Of a DNA stretch of 64,000 nt, positions 8,097 to 16,624 are shown one piece after another. The notes beneath the pieces are model-generated. The model saw nothing but the letters and a program-made list of their open reading frames with translations. It searched no databases and had not been told where the DNA came from. This DNA comes from an uncultured Bacteroidia bacterium. GTDB lineage: Bacteria > Bacteroidota > Bacteroidia > Bacteroidales > UBA932. Positions within the stretch are counted from its first letter, which is position 1. Each line of letters begins with the position of its first letter. The stretch covers positions 62,001 through 126,000 of the forward strand of contig CADBRH010000035.1 of assembly GCA_902797035.1 (NCBI GenBank), read 5' to 3'. Position numbers and translations under genes: made by a program.

Positions 8097-9061
8097 CAGC
8101 GACCCGTGTATTCCTTGATCTTGTGCCTTAAATCTTTAGAGATGCTGACCGGCATGTCCTTGTCGGACCTGTCGAGCCACTCCAGTGCCAGGTCCGGGAG
8201 TCCGGACATGAAGCAGCCGAGAGCGATGTTATAGGCGGCGCAGGCTCTCTTCTCAGCGCTTTTGTTATTCACTAATGTCAACCATTCCGAGATAGCCTTA
8301 TCCCACTCGAAGGAATAAGCGCGCTCGGCGGCGCGGTTCCACGCGCTCTCGGCGCCCTCGTAGTATATCACGAGGAAAGAGTCCTGCTTCCAGGTGGAGA
8401 GGAAGGAGTTTGCGGCGAGACCACCGGCTTTGCCCGCGATCTCAGGGATGGACTCAAGCGAGCGCAGGGCGATTCTCTCCTTGCCGGTAGCCCCGTCATT
8501 GAAGACCTCGGTCGAGAGAGTCTTCCCGCCACTGTAGGCGAAGACCTTGTCCTCCTTGTTCATCGAGTCATAGATGTATACCTTCGTGACGAATTTCATG
8601 GCCACATTGGAAATGTGAGTGGAGTCAGCTCCGACTTTCCGTTTGTTTCCGGTCACTTTCAGAGGCTCCCCGACCTCCGGCTCACTCAATTCCGGGAGGT
8701 CGAACAGGTACACGACATCCCTACCCGACTCCATGACCAGCCTGACAAGTGTGTCCTTGGCGGAATAGTCCGATCCGGGTATAGACGGCATTGTGAATAA
8801 CTCGATCATACGCTCACCTCCGAAATAGTCCTCCTCAAGGCGGGTGGCGAACCCGTCAGCTAAAGCGGCGTTGAACATGTCGGAACGCGGTTCTCCCGAA
8901 GTGAGATATACAACCGCCATCGATTTGCCGGCGAGGTTAAGACCGGATTTTGAGGCCGTCCGCATCTCCGGCCTGACCACAAAGGCCTGAGGGGCGCACG
9001 AGGCGAGCGCCAGCAGCGCCGACGCGAGCGCGATCACTTTTGATAACGAAGTCTTTTCCAT
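8096..9061 (-). CDS. DUF6340-like lipoprotein with C-terminal helical repeats
   Basis: This 321-residue protein of unknown function starts with a lipoprotein signal peptide (LALASC, Cys22). Its middle contains a segment with DVVYLFDLPEL. The C-terminal quarter is helical, with TPR-like features (AAERAYSFEWDKAISEWL, AAYNIALGCFMSGLPDLALEWLD). The arrangement fits the Bacteroidales DUF6340 family. It lies between rimO and glpA: 4 bases after rimO, and its stop codon overlaps the glpA start by one base. The position may simply reflect operon packing. No enzymatic motif was recognised. Confidence 0.6.
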   Translation of the reverse strand: MEKTSLSKVIALASALLALASCAPQAFVVRPEMRTASKSGLNLAGKSMAVVYLTSGEPRSDMFNAALADGFATRLEEDYFGGERMIELFTMPSIPGSDYSAKDTLVRLVMESGRDVVYLFDLPELSEPEVGEPLKVTGNKRKVGADSTHISNVAMKFVTKVYIYDSMNKEDKVFAYSGGKTLSTEVFNDGATGKERIALRSLESIPEIAGKAGGLAANSFLSTWKQDSFLVIYYEGAESAWNRAAERAYSFEWDKAISEWLTLVNNKSAEKRACAAYNIALGCFMSGLPDLALEWLDRSDKDMPVSISKDLRHKIKEYTGR

Positions 9062-9065
9062 ATGT

Positions 9066-10376
9066 TTATCTTTTAACAGGCTCGGCGACTAGATCATAGT
9101 CATCGCAGCCGGTGATCTTCACATCAATAAACTTGCCGCGAAGCGCGGAAGCAGGGACCCCGTCGAATAAAATGGGCTCATAACGGACAATTATCTCCCC
9201 GTCCACATCCGGACTCTCCAGAGAGCTTCTGCACACAAGCGTACCGTCCAGGACGTCATCAACGAGGACCCTCTCGAAAGTAGCCACCCTTGACTGGTTG
9301 AACGTCAAGGAGATATCCTTTTGGACACTCATCAACTCATCGAGTCTCGCTCGTTTCTCTTTCCTTGAGATCCTATCGCGGTAATTCTCGGCCCCGAAAG
9401 TTCCCTCCTCCTCTGAATACATGAAGGCCCCTAGTCTCTCGAAACGAGCCTCTCTCACGAAATCAAGCAATTCGGCGAAATCTCTCTTACCCTCCCCGGG
9501 ATGACCGACAATCATCGTGGTCCGTAGCGCCACGCCAGGTACCCTTTCCCTCAGTTTCCTGACAAGGGCCCTTGTCCATGCCCCGTCCACTTGCCGTCGC
9601 ATCATGCGGAGAACCTTGTCCGAGATGTGCTGCAGAGGGATGTCGAGGTACTTGCATACCTTGGGGTTCGCCGCCATCTCGTCCAAAACGTCCTCGGGGA
9701 AATCAGCGGGATACGAGTAATGTATCCTGATCCATTCGATGCCATCGACTTCCGACAGTCTCCTGATCAGTTCCGCTAGGGAGCGCCTCCTGTAAAGGTC
9801 CAGGCCATAGAAAGTTGTGTCCTGGGCGATGAGGATCAGTTCCCTGACCCCGGACGCCGCCAGAAGCCTCGCCTCTGCCACAAGATCCTCCATCGGCACC
9901 GATTTATGCGGGCCACGGATCATAGGGATGGCGCAGTAGGCGCAGCGACGGTCGCAGCCTTCGGAGATTTTCATATAGGCGTAGGCGCGGGAGTCGGTCC
10001 TGTGACGTCTGTACGGCTCGGCGGGATTACCTCCCAGCGCTTTGACCAGCGGGCCGGAATCCCTCGCTCCGAACCATCCGTCCACCTCCGGGATCAAGTC
10101 CGGTAGCTGGGACATGTACCTTTGGGAAAGGCAGCCGAAAACTATCAGTGTCCCGATCTCACCGGCTTTCTTTTTCTCCACAGCGGAGAAAACCGCCTGC
10201 AAGGATTCTTCTTTAGCGTCCCCGATAAAACCGCAGGTATTGATCAACTGGATGTCCACCGGGGCCGGATCATCCTCGGGTATGATCTGATACACCCCGT
10301 CCAGACACGAGAGCAGACGCTCCGTGTCAACGGTATTCTTCGAACATCCGAGTGTTATGACCCGCAGTGATCTCAT
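9066..10376 (-). CDS. rimO: Ribosomal protein S12 methylthiotransferase
   Basis: RimO is a radical SAM enzyme that adds a methylthio group to an aspartate of ribosomal protein S12. The 436-residue protein has the N-terminal UPF0004 domain with cysteines in LGCSKN, NTCGFIGDAKEES and FGCLSQR. The radical SAM motif is GCDRRCAYCAIP (CxxxCxxC), and a C-terminal TRAM-like region follows. The SKNTVD and GFIGDAKEES signatures separate RimO from MiaB. The ATG at 10376 was preferred to a TTG one codon upstream. It lies 5 bases after the DUF5606 gene in the same operon. Confidence 0.95.
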   Translation of the reverse strand: MRSLRVITLGCSKNTVDTERLLSCLDGVYQIIPEDDPAPVDIQLINTCGFIGDAKEESLQAVFSAVEKKKAGEIGTLIVFGCLSQRYMSQLPDLIPEVDGWFGARDSGPLVKALGGNPAEPYRRHRTDSRAYAYMKISEGCDRRCAYCAIPMIRGPHKSVPMEDLVAEARLLAASGVRELILIAQDTTFYGLDLYRRRSLAELIRRLSEVDGIEWIRIHYSYPADFPEDVLDEMAANPKVCKYLDIPLQHISDKVLRMMRRQVDGAWTRALVRKLRERVPGVALRTTMIVGHPGEGKRDFAELLDFVREARFERLGAFMYSEEEGTFGAENYRDRISRKEKRARLDELMSVQKDISLTFNQSRVATFERVLVDDVLDGTLVCRSSLESPDVDGEIIVRYEPILFDGVPASALRGKFIDVKITGCDDYDLVAEPVKR

Positions 10377-10381
10377 CAAGG

Positions 10382-10816
10382 TCAGGCCTCGGCCTCTCCT
10401 TCTGCTTCTTTCTCCTCGTCCGGATCGATGAAGTCAAAGGACGCGCGCTCCTTGATCTCGTTGTACCAATCTACGACTTTCTTCATGTGGGAGACATAGA
10501 AACGAGTCTCGTCGTAATCAGGGAGGGCTTTGGCGAAGAGCGATTTCAACTCCTCGGGATCAGACTTGGAAGTAGGGGCGTCCTTATCACCGAGAACCTC
10601 TTTCAGTTTGAGCAGCACCTCCCGGAGTTTTGTCTCGCCCTTGGAGGTGTAAATGGAAATATCCTCAAGTGAAGTGATTCGGTTGCTCGCGGCGGCGACG
10701 GTCCTCTTGCCATCCGACAAGGACTCGACAATGGCTCCGCCGCGGGACTGGGCCAGATAGCGGTACAGGCCATGCCAGCCCGCTATCGAAAGGATTTTTG
10801 AAAGATCTGTTTTCAT
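10382..10816 (-). CDS. DUF5606 family cytoplasmic protein
   Basis: This 144-residue protein begins MKTDLSKILSIAGWHGLYR, typical of the Bacteroidota DUF5606 family, whose function is not known. The first part is a small globular domain (GGAIVESLSDGKRTVAAASNRI). The second part is helical and ends in a very acidic tail (DPDEEKEAEGEAEA). The ATG at 10816 was chosen because it gives the conserved N-terminus and leaves a 29-base gap after coaE; a longer start at 10849 would add 11 atypical residues. It is found between coaE and rimO in the housekeeping train. Confidence 0.75.
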   Translation of the reverse strand: MKTDLSKILSIAGWHGLYRYLAQSRGGAIVESLSDGKRTVAAASNRITSLEDISIYTSKGETKLREVLLKLKEVLGDKDAPTSKSDPEELKSLFAKALPDYDETRFYVSHMKKVVDWYNEIKERASFDFIDPDEEKEAEGEAEA

Positions 10817-10845
10817 ATTCTTACAATATCTGAATTCATTGTGAA

Positions 10846-11472
10846 TCAACGGGACCGGAGCGCCCGGAAAACCCTCGGAACCTCAATGTCGAGTTCCTCG
10901 GGTGACCCGTCGTTACGGATCACCGCGTCAACTTTGGAGAGATCCAGTCTCTGCGCCGCCATACGGCGTAGCACGTCGGCAGGGTCGCTCCCGTCCCGGG
11001 CGCATGCCCTCTGAAGGCGTGTCTGCAAAGGGGCGTCCACAAGGACAACATTGTCCACCGAGGAGAGTATCTCCGGTTTGTCCAGTATTATCGCTGACTC
11101 CAGCACACAGAAAGGCTCGGTCCCGAAAAAGGTGTCCCCGGCGTCGATACTATCGAAAAATGTCTCCCTTGACGCCTTCCAGTGACGGAAATCCCGCATG
11201 ACGGCTGGATGGACGATGGACTCTAGCGCCTTTAGTTTCTCCTGTGAAGAGAAGACGATCGAGGCGATCTTCTTGAAGTCAGGCTTCCTGTCAACCGTCC
11301 GGACCGAACGGCCGAAAGCCTCCTCTATCGCGTCAAGGATGGAGTCGTCTTCCACATACAATCTTTTAGCGGCTGAGTCGGAGTCATACACAGGGACGCC
11401 GCGCCTTGACAAAAGGGCGCAGACTGTCGATTTTCCAGCACCTATACCACCTGTTACAGCGACCGTCCTCAT
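10846..11472 (-). CDS. coaE: Dephospho-CoA kinase
   Basis: CoaE phosphorylates dephospho-CoA at the ribose 3' hydroxyl, the last step of coenzyme A synthesis. The 208-residue protein starts MRTVAVTGGIGAGKSTVCAL with a P-loop at residues 8-15. It also has the family features YDSDSAAKRLY, ESIVHPAVM and VLVDAPLQTRLQR. The ATG at 11472 overlaps the ybbR-like stop codon by 4 bases (ATGA) and gives the standard N-terminus; the longer frame adds 7 residues. The coaE, ybbR, yajC, nusB order is common in Bacteroidales. Confidence 0.95.
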   Translation of the reverse strand: MRTVAVTGGIGAGKSTVCALLSRRGVPVYDSDSAAKRLYVEDDSILDAIEEAFGRSVRTVDRKPDFKKIASIVFSSQEKLKALESIVHPAVMRDFRHWKASRETFFDSIDAGDTFFGTEPFCVLESAIILDKPEILSSVDNVVLVDAPLQTRLQRACARDGSDPADVLRRMAAQRLDLSKVDAVIRNDGSPEELDIEVPRVFRALRSR

Positions 11473-12431
11473 CTCGCGTTCTCCTCGACACAATCGAAAA
11501 CCTCCGGCTCAATCGAGTACTCGATGACTCCCTCTGGTATCTTGGACGGCTTCGCTATGCACCTGCCGCCGATAGACTTCTGGAATTCAGCGTAATCGAT
11601 GTAGAAACTGACCTCGTCGGAAGGGTCGCGGGAAAGCGGGAATCCGCATTTATATACCACCCGCGCGGTCGAGGGGAAAACCGAGAGCTTGAGTCCGGAA
11701 GGGACATTCCTCGGAATGACCGACACCTCCGCCGCGATCTCGACGTACCTGGTCACCTCGAGAGAATATCCAACCTCTGTCTCGGACATCCTCACACCCG
11801 GGACCGGTTCCAGTTTGACCGAGCCGTGAGCGCTTGATTTCAGATTGGGAAGCTCGATCGCGCGGGTGAATACCCTGGTGATATTGTCCAGGTGGAAAGG
11901 CTCGCCGTAAACGATCACCGAGTCAGGTTGAAGGGTGACAGGTCCCATTGCCATATATTGCGGTCTGAAAGAAATAAGGGTAGACGCCTGGACAGGAACC
12001 TTTTTATGGTTCTCCACAGGGAAACGGAACTGGAACCTCTCCGCTAGGAAAGACTCGAGCCTCACCCCTTCACCGAAGATGTCAGACACATAATTACCCA
12101 ACTCGGCGGACGTTATGTAGAACATATCGCCTTCCGACCGATGCATGTCACCGGAATTGAAACGGACACGGACCGCCTCTTTCTTGGCCTTGTGCTTTCC
12201 ACGGAGAATGGCGAACCCGGAGGTTCTGCAACGGGCCGCCACGGCGCTTGAATTGGCAGAGACATTCGAGTGTCCCTCAAGGTCGCAAATAGCTACAACC
12301 GGGACCGACATGGTCTCGGAATATTGCAGGGACAGATTGTGAATCAGCCAGATGCCGAAAGCGAGAAGCAGGGACATAAGAAACACTCCGATATCCCTTC
12401 CAGGAAGCGTATGCCGCCTTTCCTTCAGCAT
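11469..12431 (-). CDS. YbbR/CdaR-like membrane-anchored protein
   Basis: This 320-residue protein has one N-terminal transmembrane helix (FLMSLLLAFGIWLIHNL) followed by an extracytoplasmic region with repeated beta-rich modules typical of YbbR domains. One module contains VQASTLISFRPQYMAMGPVTL and VIVYGEPFHLDNI. In Firmicutes, YbbR (CdaR) regulates the diadenylate cyclase CdaA. In Bacteroidota the homologue sits with yajC and coaE, and its role is less clear. It is coupled to coaE by an ATGA overlap and lies 21 bases after yajC. A link to c-di-AMP would be an inference only, because no dac gene is in the window. Confidence 0.8.
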   Translation of the reverse strand: MLKERRHTLPGRDIGVFLMSLLLAFGIWLIHNLSLQYSETMSVPVVAICDLEGHSNVSANSSAVAARCRTSGFAILRGKHKAKKEAVRVRFNSGDMHRSEGDMFYITSAELGNYVSDIFGEGVRLESFLAERFQFRFPVENHKKVPVQASTLISFRPQYMAMGPVTLQPDSVIVYGEPFHLDNITRVFTRAIELPNLKSSAHGSVKLEPVPGVRMSETEVGYSLEVTRYVEIAAEVSVIPRNVPSGLKLSVFPSTARVVYKCGFPLSRDPSDEVSFYIDYAEFQKSIGGRCIAKPSKIPEGVIEYSIEPEVFDCVEENAR

Positions 12432-12452
12432 CAGCTAATGACGAGCTTGCCT

Positions 12453-12782
12453 CTACGCCTTCGGGGCGTCCTCGGAGAAGTCTCTCACGATGGAGTTCTT
12501 GTCAACCCTGAGTTTGACATCACCGTCCACCTTGATGAGAACGGAGCGGTCTTTGATCTCATCCACTACACCGTAGATTCCTCCGGCGGTGACAACCTTG
12601 TCTCCCCTCTTCAATTCGCTGCGGAACTTCTCAAGCTCTTTCTGCTGCTTACGCTGAGGTCTGATCATGAACAAGTACATGACACCGAACAGCAGAACCA
12701 TCATGATCAGGAAAGAGGTTCCGCCACCGGCGGGGGAACCGCCACCGGCCGACTGAAGGGAAGTGAAAGCGAGAATATTCAT
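12453..12782 (-). CDS. yajC: Preprotein translocase subunit YajC
   Basis: YajC is a small inner-membrane partner of SecDF in the Sec translocon. The 109-residue protein has a Gly/Ser-rich N-terminus, one transmembrane helix (FLIMMVLLFGVMYLFMIRPQRKQ) and the conserved cytoplasmic domain (LKRGDKVVTAGGIYGVVDEI). The helix and the IRPQ motif are diagnostic. It follows nusB after a 28-base gap that contains a TAAATTCG box, so it may have its own promoter inside the train. Confidence 0.95.
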   Translation of the reverse strand: MNILAFTSLQSAGGGSPAGGGTSFLIMMVLLFGVMYLFMIRPQRKQQKELEKFRSELKRGDKVVTAGGIYGVVDEIKDRSVLIKVDGDVKLRVDKNSIVRDFSEDAPKA

Positions 12783-12805
12783 TTCTAAAACAAATTTGGT
12801 CTACG

Positions 12806-12813
12806 CGAATTTA
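12806..12813 (-). promoter_or_regulatory. -7 box TAAATTCG before yajC
   Basis: TAAATTCG on the minus strand overlaps the nusB stop codon and lies 23 bases before the yajC ATG. It fits the same -7 pattern as other starts here and suggests an internal promoter. Confidence 0.4.
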
Positions 12814-13764
12814 AGCAAAATCCCCGGTCTTTACAATCTCTCCCTCACTGATCATTTTTTTCAGCAGGCGGTCGAGCAGGCCGTTAACGAAAGAGCGGCT
12901 TTTAGGGGTGCTGTAATACTTGGATATCTCCACGTACTCGTTGATGGTGACCTTTAGAGGAAGCTCAGGGAAAGCCTTAGCCTCTGAAAGTCCCATGATT
13001 ATCAAGACAGTGTCTGTGACGAACAGGCGGTCTTCCTTCCACTGCTCGGCGTTGGAGGCGACCAGCGGGAAATACTTGTCGTAATTGAGATACGAGGCGC
13101 GGAGCAGTTTGGTGACGAAAGCCTTGTCGCTCCCGCGGGTGGGGGACTCCGTCTCGCTCCGGTATAACGGTGGAAGTTCCCACCGGTTACCCTTCGCCAT
13201 AGATTTCATGGTGTCACAGCACACCGTCAGCGAGTACGCGAGATCGTCGTTCCACCAAATGGACATTTCCTCAAGGATATCCGCCAGGGCGTCCGACTCG
13301 ACGAATTCCTCCTCGAACATCTTTGTGAACAAGGCGGCGTCGGCGGCGATGGAACGGACGGGATCGGCCATGTATTTCCTGAAATAATCTTTCCCTGACA
13401 TCGAATCGAAGGTGTCACGGATGAAAGCGTCATATTGTTCCCATGACAACCTCCTCTTTGAGAGGAGCTTGGAGAGATCGGGGTCATTCTCCAGCAATGG
13501 GGCGATCCCGTTCTCCGCGAATTTCATGTTAGGGTTCCTCTCTTCCTCGGTGGGATGGAATTTGCCGCGCGCTTTCTCAATCCTCTCGCGCGCCTCATTC
13601 GTCAGGACCGGGATGATGGAGAGCATAAGCAGATACAGAGACCTTACAGCCTCACAAGAGGTCTCCAGGCACGACTCCGCCTCTGAAAGGGTCATCGAAG
13701 GATTTTCCGCGTAAGAGAAAAGCGTCTTGAACGCTTTAATCCGCAGAATTCTTCTATTTAGCAT
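12811..13764 (-). CDS. nusB: Transcription antitermination factor NusB, long form
   Basis: NusB binds boxA RNA with S10 during rRNA antitermination. The C-terminal half carries the NusB fold (FVTKLLRASYLNYDKYFPLV, TDTVLIIMGLSEAKAFPELP, VTINEYVEISKYYSTPKSRSF). The protein is 317 residues, about twice the length of E. coli NusB, because of a helical N-terminal extension. This long form is normal in Bacteroidota. It is the first gene of the ten-gene train and has a TATATTCG box 20 bases before its ATG. Confidence 0.93.
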   Translation of the reverse strand: MLNRRILRIKAFKTLFSYAENPSMTLSEAESCLETSCEAVRSLYLLMLSIIPVLTNEARERIEKARGKFHPTEEERNPNMKFAENGIAPLLENDPDLSKLLSKRRLSWEQYDAFIRDTFDSMSGKDYFRKYMADPVRSIAADAALFTKMFEEEFVESDALADILEEMSIWWNDDLAYSLTVCCDTMKSMAKGNRWELPPLYRSETESPTRGSDKAFVTKLLRASYLNYDKYFPLVASNAEQWKEDRLFVTDTVLIIMGLSEAKAFPELPLKVTINEYVEISKYYSTPKSRSFVNGLLDRLLKKMISEGEIVKTGDFA

Positions 13765-13784
13765 GATATCAGTTATTTTTTACG

Positions 13785-13792
13785 CGAATATA
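13785..13792 (-). promoter_or_regulatory. -7 promoter box TATATTCG of nusB
   Basis: TATATTCG lies 20 bases before the nusB ATG at 13764 and is the likely main promoter of the whole nusB-to-glpC train. The divergent DUF3276 gene uses a box 23 bases away on the other strand. Confidence 0.45.
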
Positions 13793-13814
13793 ACACAGAA
13801 TTTCAGATTTTTAT

Positions 13815-13822
13815 TAAATTTG
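13815..13822 (+). promoter_or_regulatory. -7 promoter box TAAATTTG for the PUR-like gene
   Basis: TAAATTTG exactly fits the Bacteroidota -7 consensus TAnnTTTG and lies 24 bases before the ATG at 13847. No strong -33 element was seen. Confidence 0.45.
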
Positions 13823-13846
13823 TATGAATACAAACTTTCATCGCCG

Positions 13847-14194
13847 ATGTATAAAGACGAAAACGAGCGGTCCACTTACAACGACCGCAATTCGGACGAC
13901 GTGTGGTCCAAGCCTGTCAGAGCGGGTAAAAGGACTTATTTCTTTGATGTCAAGACAACCAAAGGCAACAACGATTACTACCTCACGATCACCGAGAGCA
14001 AGAGAAAACAGGATGCGGACGGAAGCTTCTCTTTTGACAAGCACAAGATTTTCCTGTACAAAGAGGATTTCGACAAGTTCATGGAAGGGCTCGAGGAAGT
14101 CATCGCTTACATGAAAGACAATCTCCTCAAGGACGTGCCCGAGCATGGGCCTGTGGACTCCCCTTTCACCGAAGTTGATTTCGAGGAGCTTTAG
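13847..14194 (+). CDS. DUF3276/PUR-alpha-like nucleic-acid-binding protein
   Basis: This 115-residue protein matches the DUF3276 family, small PUR-alpha-like proteins of Bacteroidota and spirochaetes that bind single-stranded nucleic acid. The signature is KRTYFFDVKTTKGNDYYL-like, followed by ITESKRK and FDKHKIFLYKEDFDKFMEGLEEVIAYM. The ATG at 13847 fits the usual N-terminus; an earlier in-frame start would add a 40-residue stretch lying over the promoter. It is divergent from nusB. The acidic C-terminal tail (EVDFEEL) is typical. The family is clear, but the cellular role is not established. Confidence 0.85.
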   Translation: MYKDENERSTYNDRNSDDVWSKPVRAGKRTYFFDVKTTKGNNDYYLTITESKRKQDADGSFSFDKHKIFLYKEDFDKFMEGLEEVIAYMKDNLLKDVPEHGPVDSPFTEVDFEEL

Positions 14195-14246
14195 AGTACT
14201 ATACTATTACCTAATAACGCATAATTAACGAATTAACCCCAAAGCA

Positions 14247-15749
14247 ATGAGCAACGACATGTCAAGACGCTCTTTCCTTAAGAAGGGAACAGCAGTCGCC
14301 GCCGGATTGGCGGTTGCCCCGGGCATCATCATGGCCGGAGAGACCTCCAAAGACAACAAGAAAAAGAAGAAGGTAGCCCCTCCCGAGAAGTTGAAGATTC
14401 TCGGTGTCGGTATCGGAGGCCGCGGTGCCGCTGACCTTCGCGAGATGGAGACCGAGGACATCATCGGACTCTGCGATGTCGACTGGAAGTATGCTGACCA
14501 TATCTTCAAGAGATATCCGAACGCGAAGAAGTACAACGACTACAGGGTGATGTTCGACGAGATGCTCGACCAGGCAGACGCCGTCATGATCGCCACCGCC
14601 GACCATACCCACGCCATCATCGCCGCCCAGGCCATCGCCGCCGGCAAGCACGTTTACTGCGAGAAGCCGCTCACCCTCACCGTCTATGAGGCCAGGCTGC
14701 TGACCAAGCTCGCCGCCAAGCACAAGGTCGCCACCCAGATGGGTAACCAGGGCTCCTCCGGAGCCGGCACCCGCCAGGCCATCGAGTGGCTGTGGAACGG
14801 TGAGATCGGCGAGGTCACCCGCGTCGACTGCTTCACCGACCGTCCCATCTGGCCCCAGGGTCTCGAGAAACCCACTGAGGTCCAGTCCATCCCTTCGACC
14901 CTCAATTGGGACGCTTTCATCGGCCCCGCCCCCATGCGTGACTACAACGAGATCTACCATCCCTGGAACTTCCGCGGCTGGTGGGACTTCGGTACCGGCG
15001 CCATGGGTGACATGGCCTGCCACATCATGCATGTCCCGTTCAAGGGCCTCAAGCTCGGCTATCCCATCAAGGCCCAGGCCAGCTCCACTCCGGTCCTCAC
15101 CGACTGCTGCCCGAGCGCCGAGATGATCAAGCTGACCTTCCCCGCCCGCGAGAACCTGCCTAAGCTCGCCCTTCCCGAGGTCGAGGTACGCTGGTACGAC
15201 GGTGGCTTCAAGCCTGAGCGTCCCGAGGGAATCCCCGAGGGTGTCAACCTGAACACCGACGGAGGATGCAGCATCTTCTACGGAACAAAGGACATCATGG
15301 TTGTCGGATGCTATGGCAACAAGCCTTACCTCCTCTCCGGCCGTAAGCCTGAGGTCCCTCATGTCCTCCGCGAGGTCAAAGTTTCCCATCAGCAGGATTG
15401 GATCCGCGCCTGCAAGGAGTGCATGGTCGATCCCGACAACTTCACCCGCTCAGCCTCCGACTTCTGCGAGGCCGGTCCTTTCGTCGAGATGGTCGACCTC
15501 GGTGTCGCCGCCGTCAGGCTCCAGGACCTCAACCAGATTCTCGAGTGGGACGGCCCGAACATGAAGTTCACCAACATCCCCGCCGACGCCAAGATCAGGT
15601 TCCAGATCCACGACGGCTTCACGATCAAGGACGGTCACCCGACCTTCGCGAAGACATACACCGAGCCGATGAACGCCCGCAAGTTCGCCGCTACCCTCAT
15701 CAAGAAGCAGTATCGCGAGGGATATGTCCTGCCCGATATGCCCGAATAG
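14247..15749 (+). CDS. Tat-exported Gfo/Idh/MocA family oxidoreductase
   Basis: This 500-residue protein begins with a twin-arginine signal (SRRSFLKKG, then a hydrophobic stretch to about residue 30), so it is folded with its cofactor in the cytoplasm and exported. The NAD(P)-binding Rossmann motif GVGIGGRGAADLREME and the family motif CEKPLT follow. The C-terminal domain resembles the Bacteroidales Gfo/Idh group (ISGL-like WNFRGWWDFGTGAMGDMACH). Some family members act as glycosidases by transient oxidation of a sugar; others are sugar or inositol dehydrogenases. It starts a three-gene plus-strand run with a DUF1080 lipoprotein and a sugar isomerase lipoprotein. Substrate unknown. Confidence 0.88.
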   Translation: MSNDMSRRSFLKKGTAVAAGLAVAPGIIMAGETSKDNKKKKKVAPPEKLKILGVGIGGRGAADLREMETEDIIGLCDVDWKYADHIFKRYPNAKKYNDYRVMFDEMLDQADAVMIATADHTHAIIAAQAIAAGKHVYCEKPLTLTVYEARLLTKLAAKHKVATQMGNQGSSGAGTRQAIEWLWNGEIGEVTRVDCFTDRPIWPQGLEKPTEVQSIPSTLNWDAFIGPAPMRDYNEIYHPWNFRGWWDFGTGAMGDMACHIMHVPFKGLKLGYPIKAQASSTPVLTDCCPSAEMIKLTFPARENLPKLALPEVEVRWYDGGFKPERPEGIPEGVNLNTDGGCSIFYGTKDIMVVGCYGNKPYLLSGRKPEVPHVLREVKVSHQQDWIRACKECMVDPDNFTRSASDFCEAGPFVEMVDLGVAAVRLQDLNQILEWDGPNMKFTNIPADAKIRFQIHDGFTIKDGHPTFAKTYTEPMNARKFAATLIKKQYREGYVLPDMPE

Positions 15750-15767
15750 TTTTTAATATTCAATAAC

Positions 15768-16622
15768 ATGAAGAAACTCTTACTTTTCGTCGCTTGCGCC
15801 GCGGCTGTCGTGTCGCTCGCGTCATGCAAGAACAAGAAAGCCTCCGAGGCAGAGGCTGAGAACGGGGTCCCCGCCTACGAGGTCGTGGATAACCCTCAGG
15901 TTGACCTGGCCGGTTTCCCTGTCGATGAGGAAGGCTACATCGTCATCTTCGACGGCACTTCCCTCAACGGCTGGAGAGGCTATGGCAAGGATCACGTGCC
16001 CGCCCGCTGGACCATCGAGGACGGCTGCCTGAAGTTCACGGGCACCGGAGCCGGCGAGTCCCAGTCAGGTGACGGCGGTGACATCATCTTCGCCAAGAAG
16101 TTCAAGAACTTCGAGCTAAAGTTCGATTGGAAGATATCCAAGGGAGGAAACTCCGGAGTCTTCTTCCTCGCCCAGGAGGTCACAACCAAGAAGGAGGACG
16201 GCACCGTCCAGTACGAGCCTATCTACATCTCCTCCCCTGAGTACCAGATTCTCGACAACGCCAACCACCCGGACGCCAAGCTCGGCAAGGACAACAACCG
16301 CCAGAGCGCTTCCCTTTATGACATGATCCCCGCTGTCCCTCAGAACCAGAATCCTTTCGGCGAGTGGAACACCGGTAGCATCATGTGCTATCAGGGCACT
16401 GTCGTCCACGGTCAGAACGGCGAGAATGTGGTCGAGTATCACCTCTGGACTCCCCAGTGGACCGAGCTCCTCCAGGCCAGCAAGTTCTCCCAGGAGAAGT
16501 GGCCCCTCGCCTTCGAGCTGCTGAACAACCTCGGTGGCGAGAACCATGAGGGTTACATCGGCTTCCAGGATCACGGCAATGATGTCTGGTACCGCAATAT
16601 CCGCGTCAAAATCCTTGACTAA
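15768..16622 (+). CDS. DUF1080 (3-keto-disaccharide hydrolase-like) lipoprotein
   Basis: This 284-residue lipoprotein (SLASC, Cys20) belongs to the DUF1080 family, a concanavalin-like fold. Signatures are IVIFDGTSLNGWRGYG, DIIFAKKFKNFELKFDWKIS, GGNSGVFFLAQE and ISSPEYQILDNANHPDAK. Members of this family have been shown to cleave 3-keto-glycosides produced by oxidoreductases. It follows the Tat-exported Gfo/Idh enzyme by 18 bases and precedes a sugar isomerase by 2 bases. An extracytoplasmic oxidise-then-cleave route for a glycoside is therefore the natural reading. The exact glycoside is not known. Confidence 0.87.
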   Translation: MKKLLLFVACAAAVVSLASCKNKKASEAEAENGVPAYEVVDNPQVDLAGFPVDEEGYIVIFDGTSLNGWRGYGKDHVPARWTIEDGCLKFTGTGAGESQSGDGGDIIFAKKFKNFELKFDWKISKGGNSGVFFLAQEVTTKKEDGTVQYEPIYISSPEYQILDNANHPDAKLGKDNNRQSASLYDMIPAVPQNQNPFGEWNTGSIMCYQGTVVHGQNGENVVEYHLWTPQWTELLQASKFSQEKWPLAFELLNNLGGENHEGYIGFQDHGNDVWYRNIRVKILD

Positions 16623-16624
16623 AG

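Noticed and set aside
13727..13846. A 40-residue N-terminal extension of the DUF3276 protein
   Set aside because: It lies across the nusB promoter and start and across a consensus -7 box, and is not typical of the family. The ATG at 13847 was used.
14262..15389. A 375-codon open frame on the minus strand
   Set aside because: It is antisense to the Gfo/Idh gene, rich in G, V, L and D as expected from reverse reading of codon-biased GC-rich DNA, and has no recognised domain.
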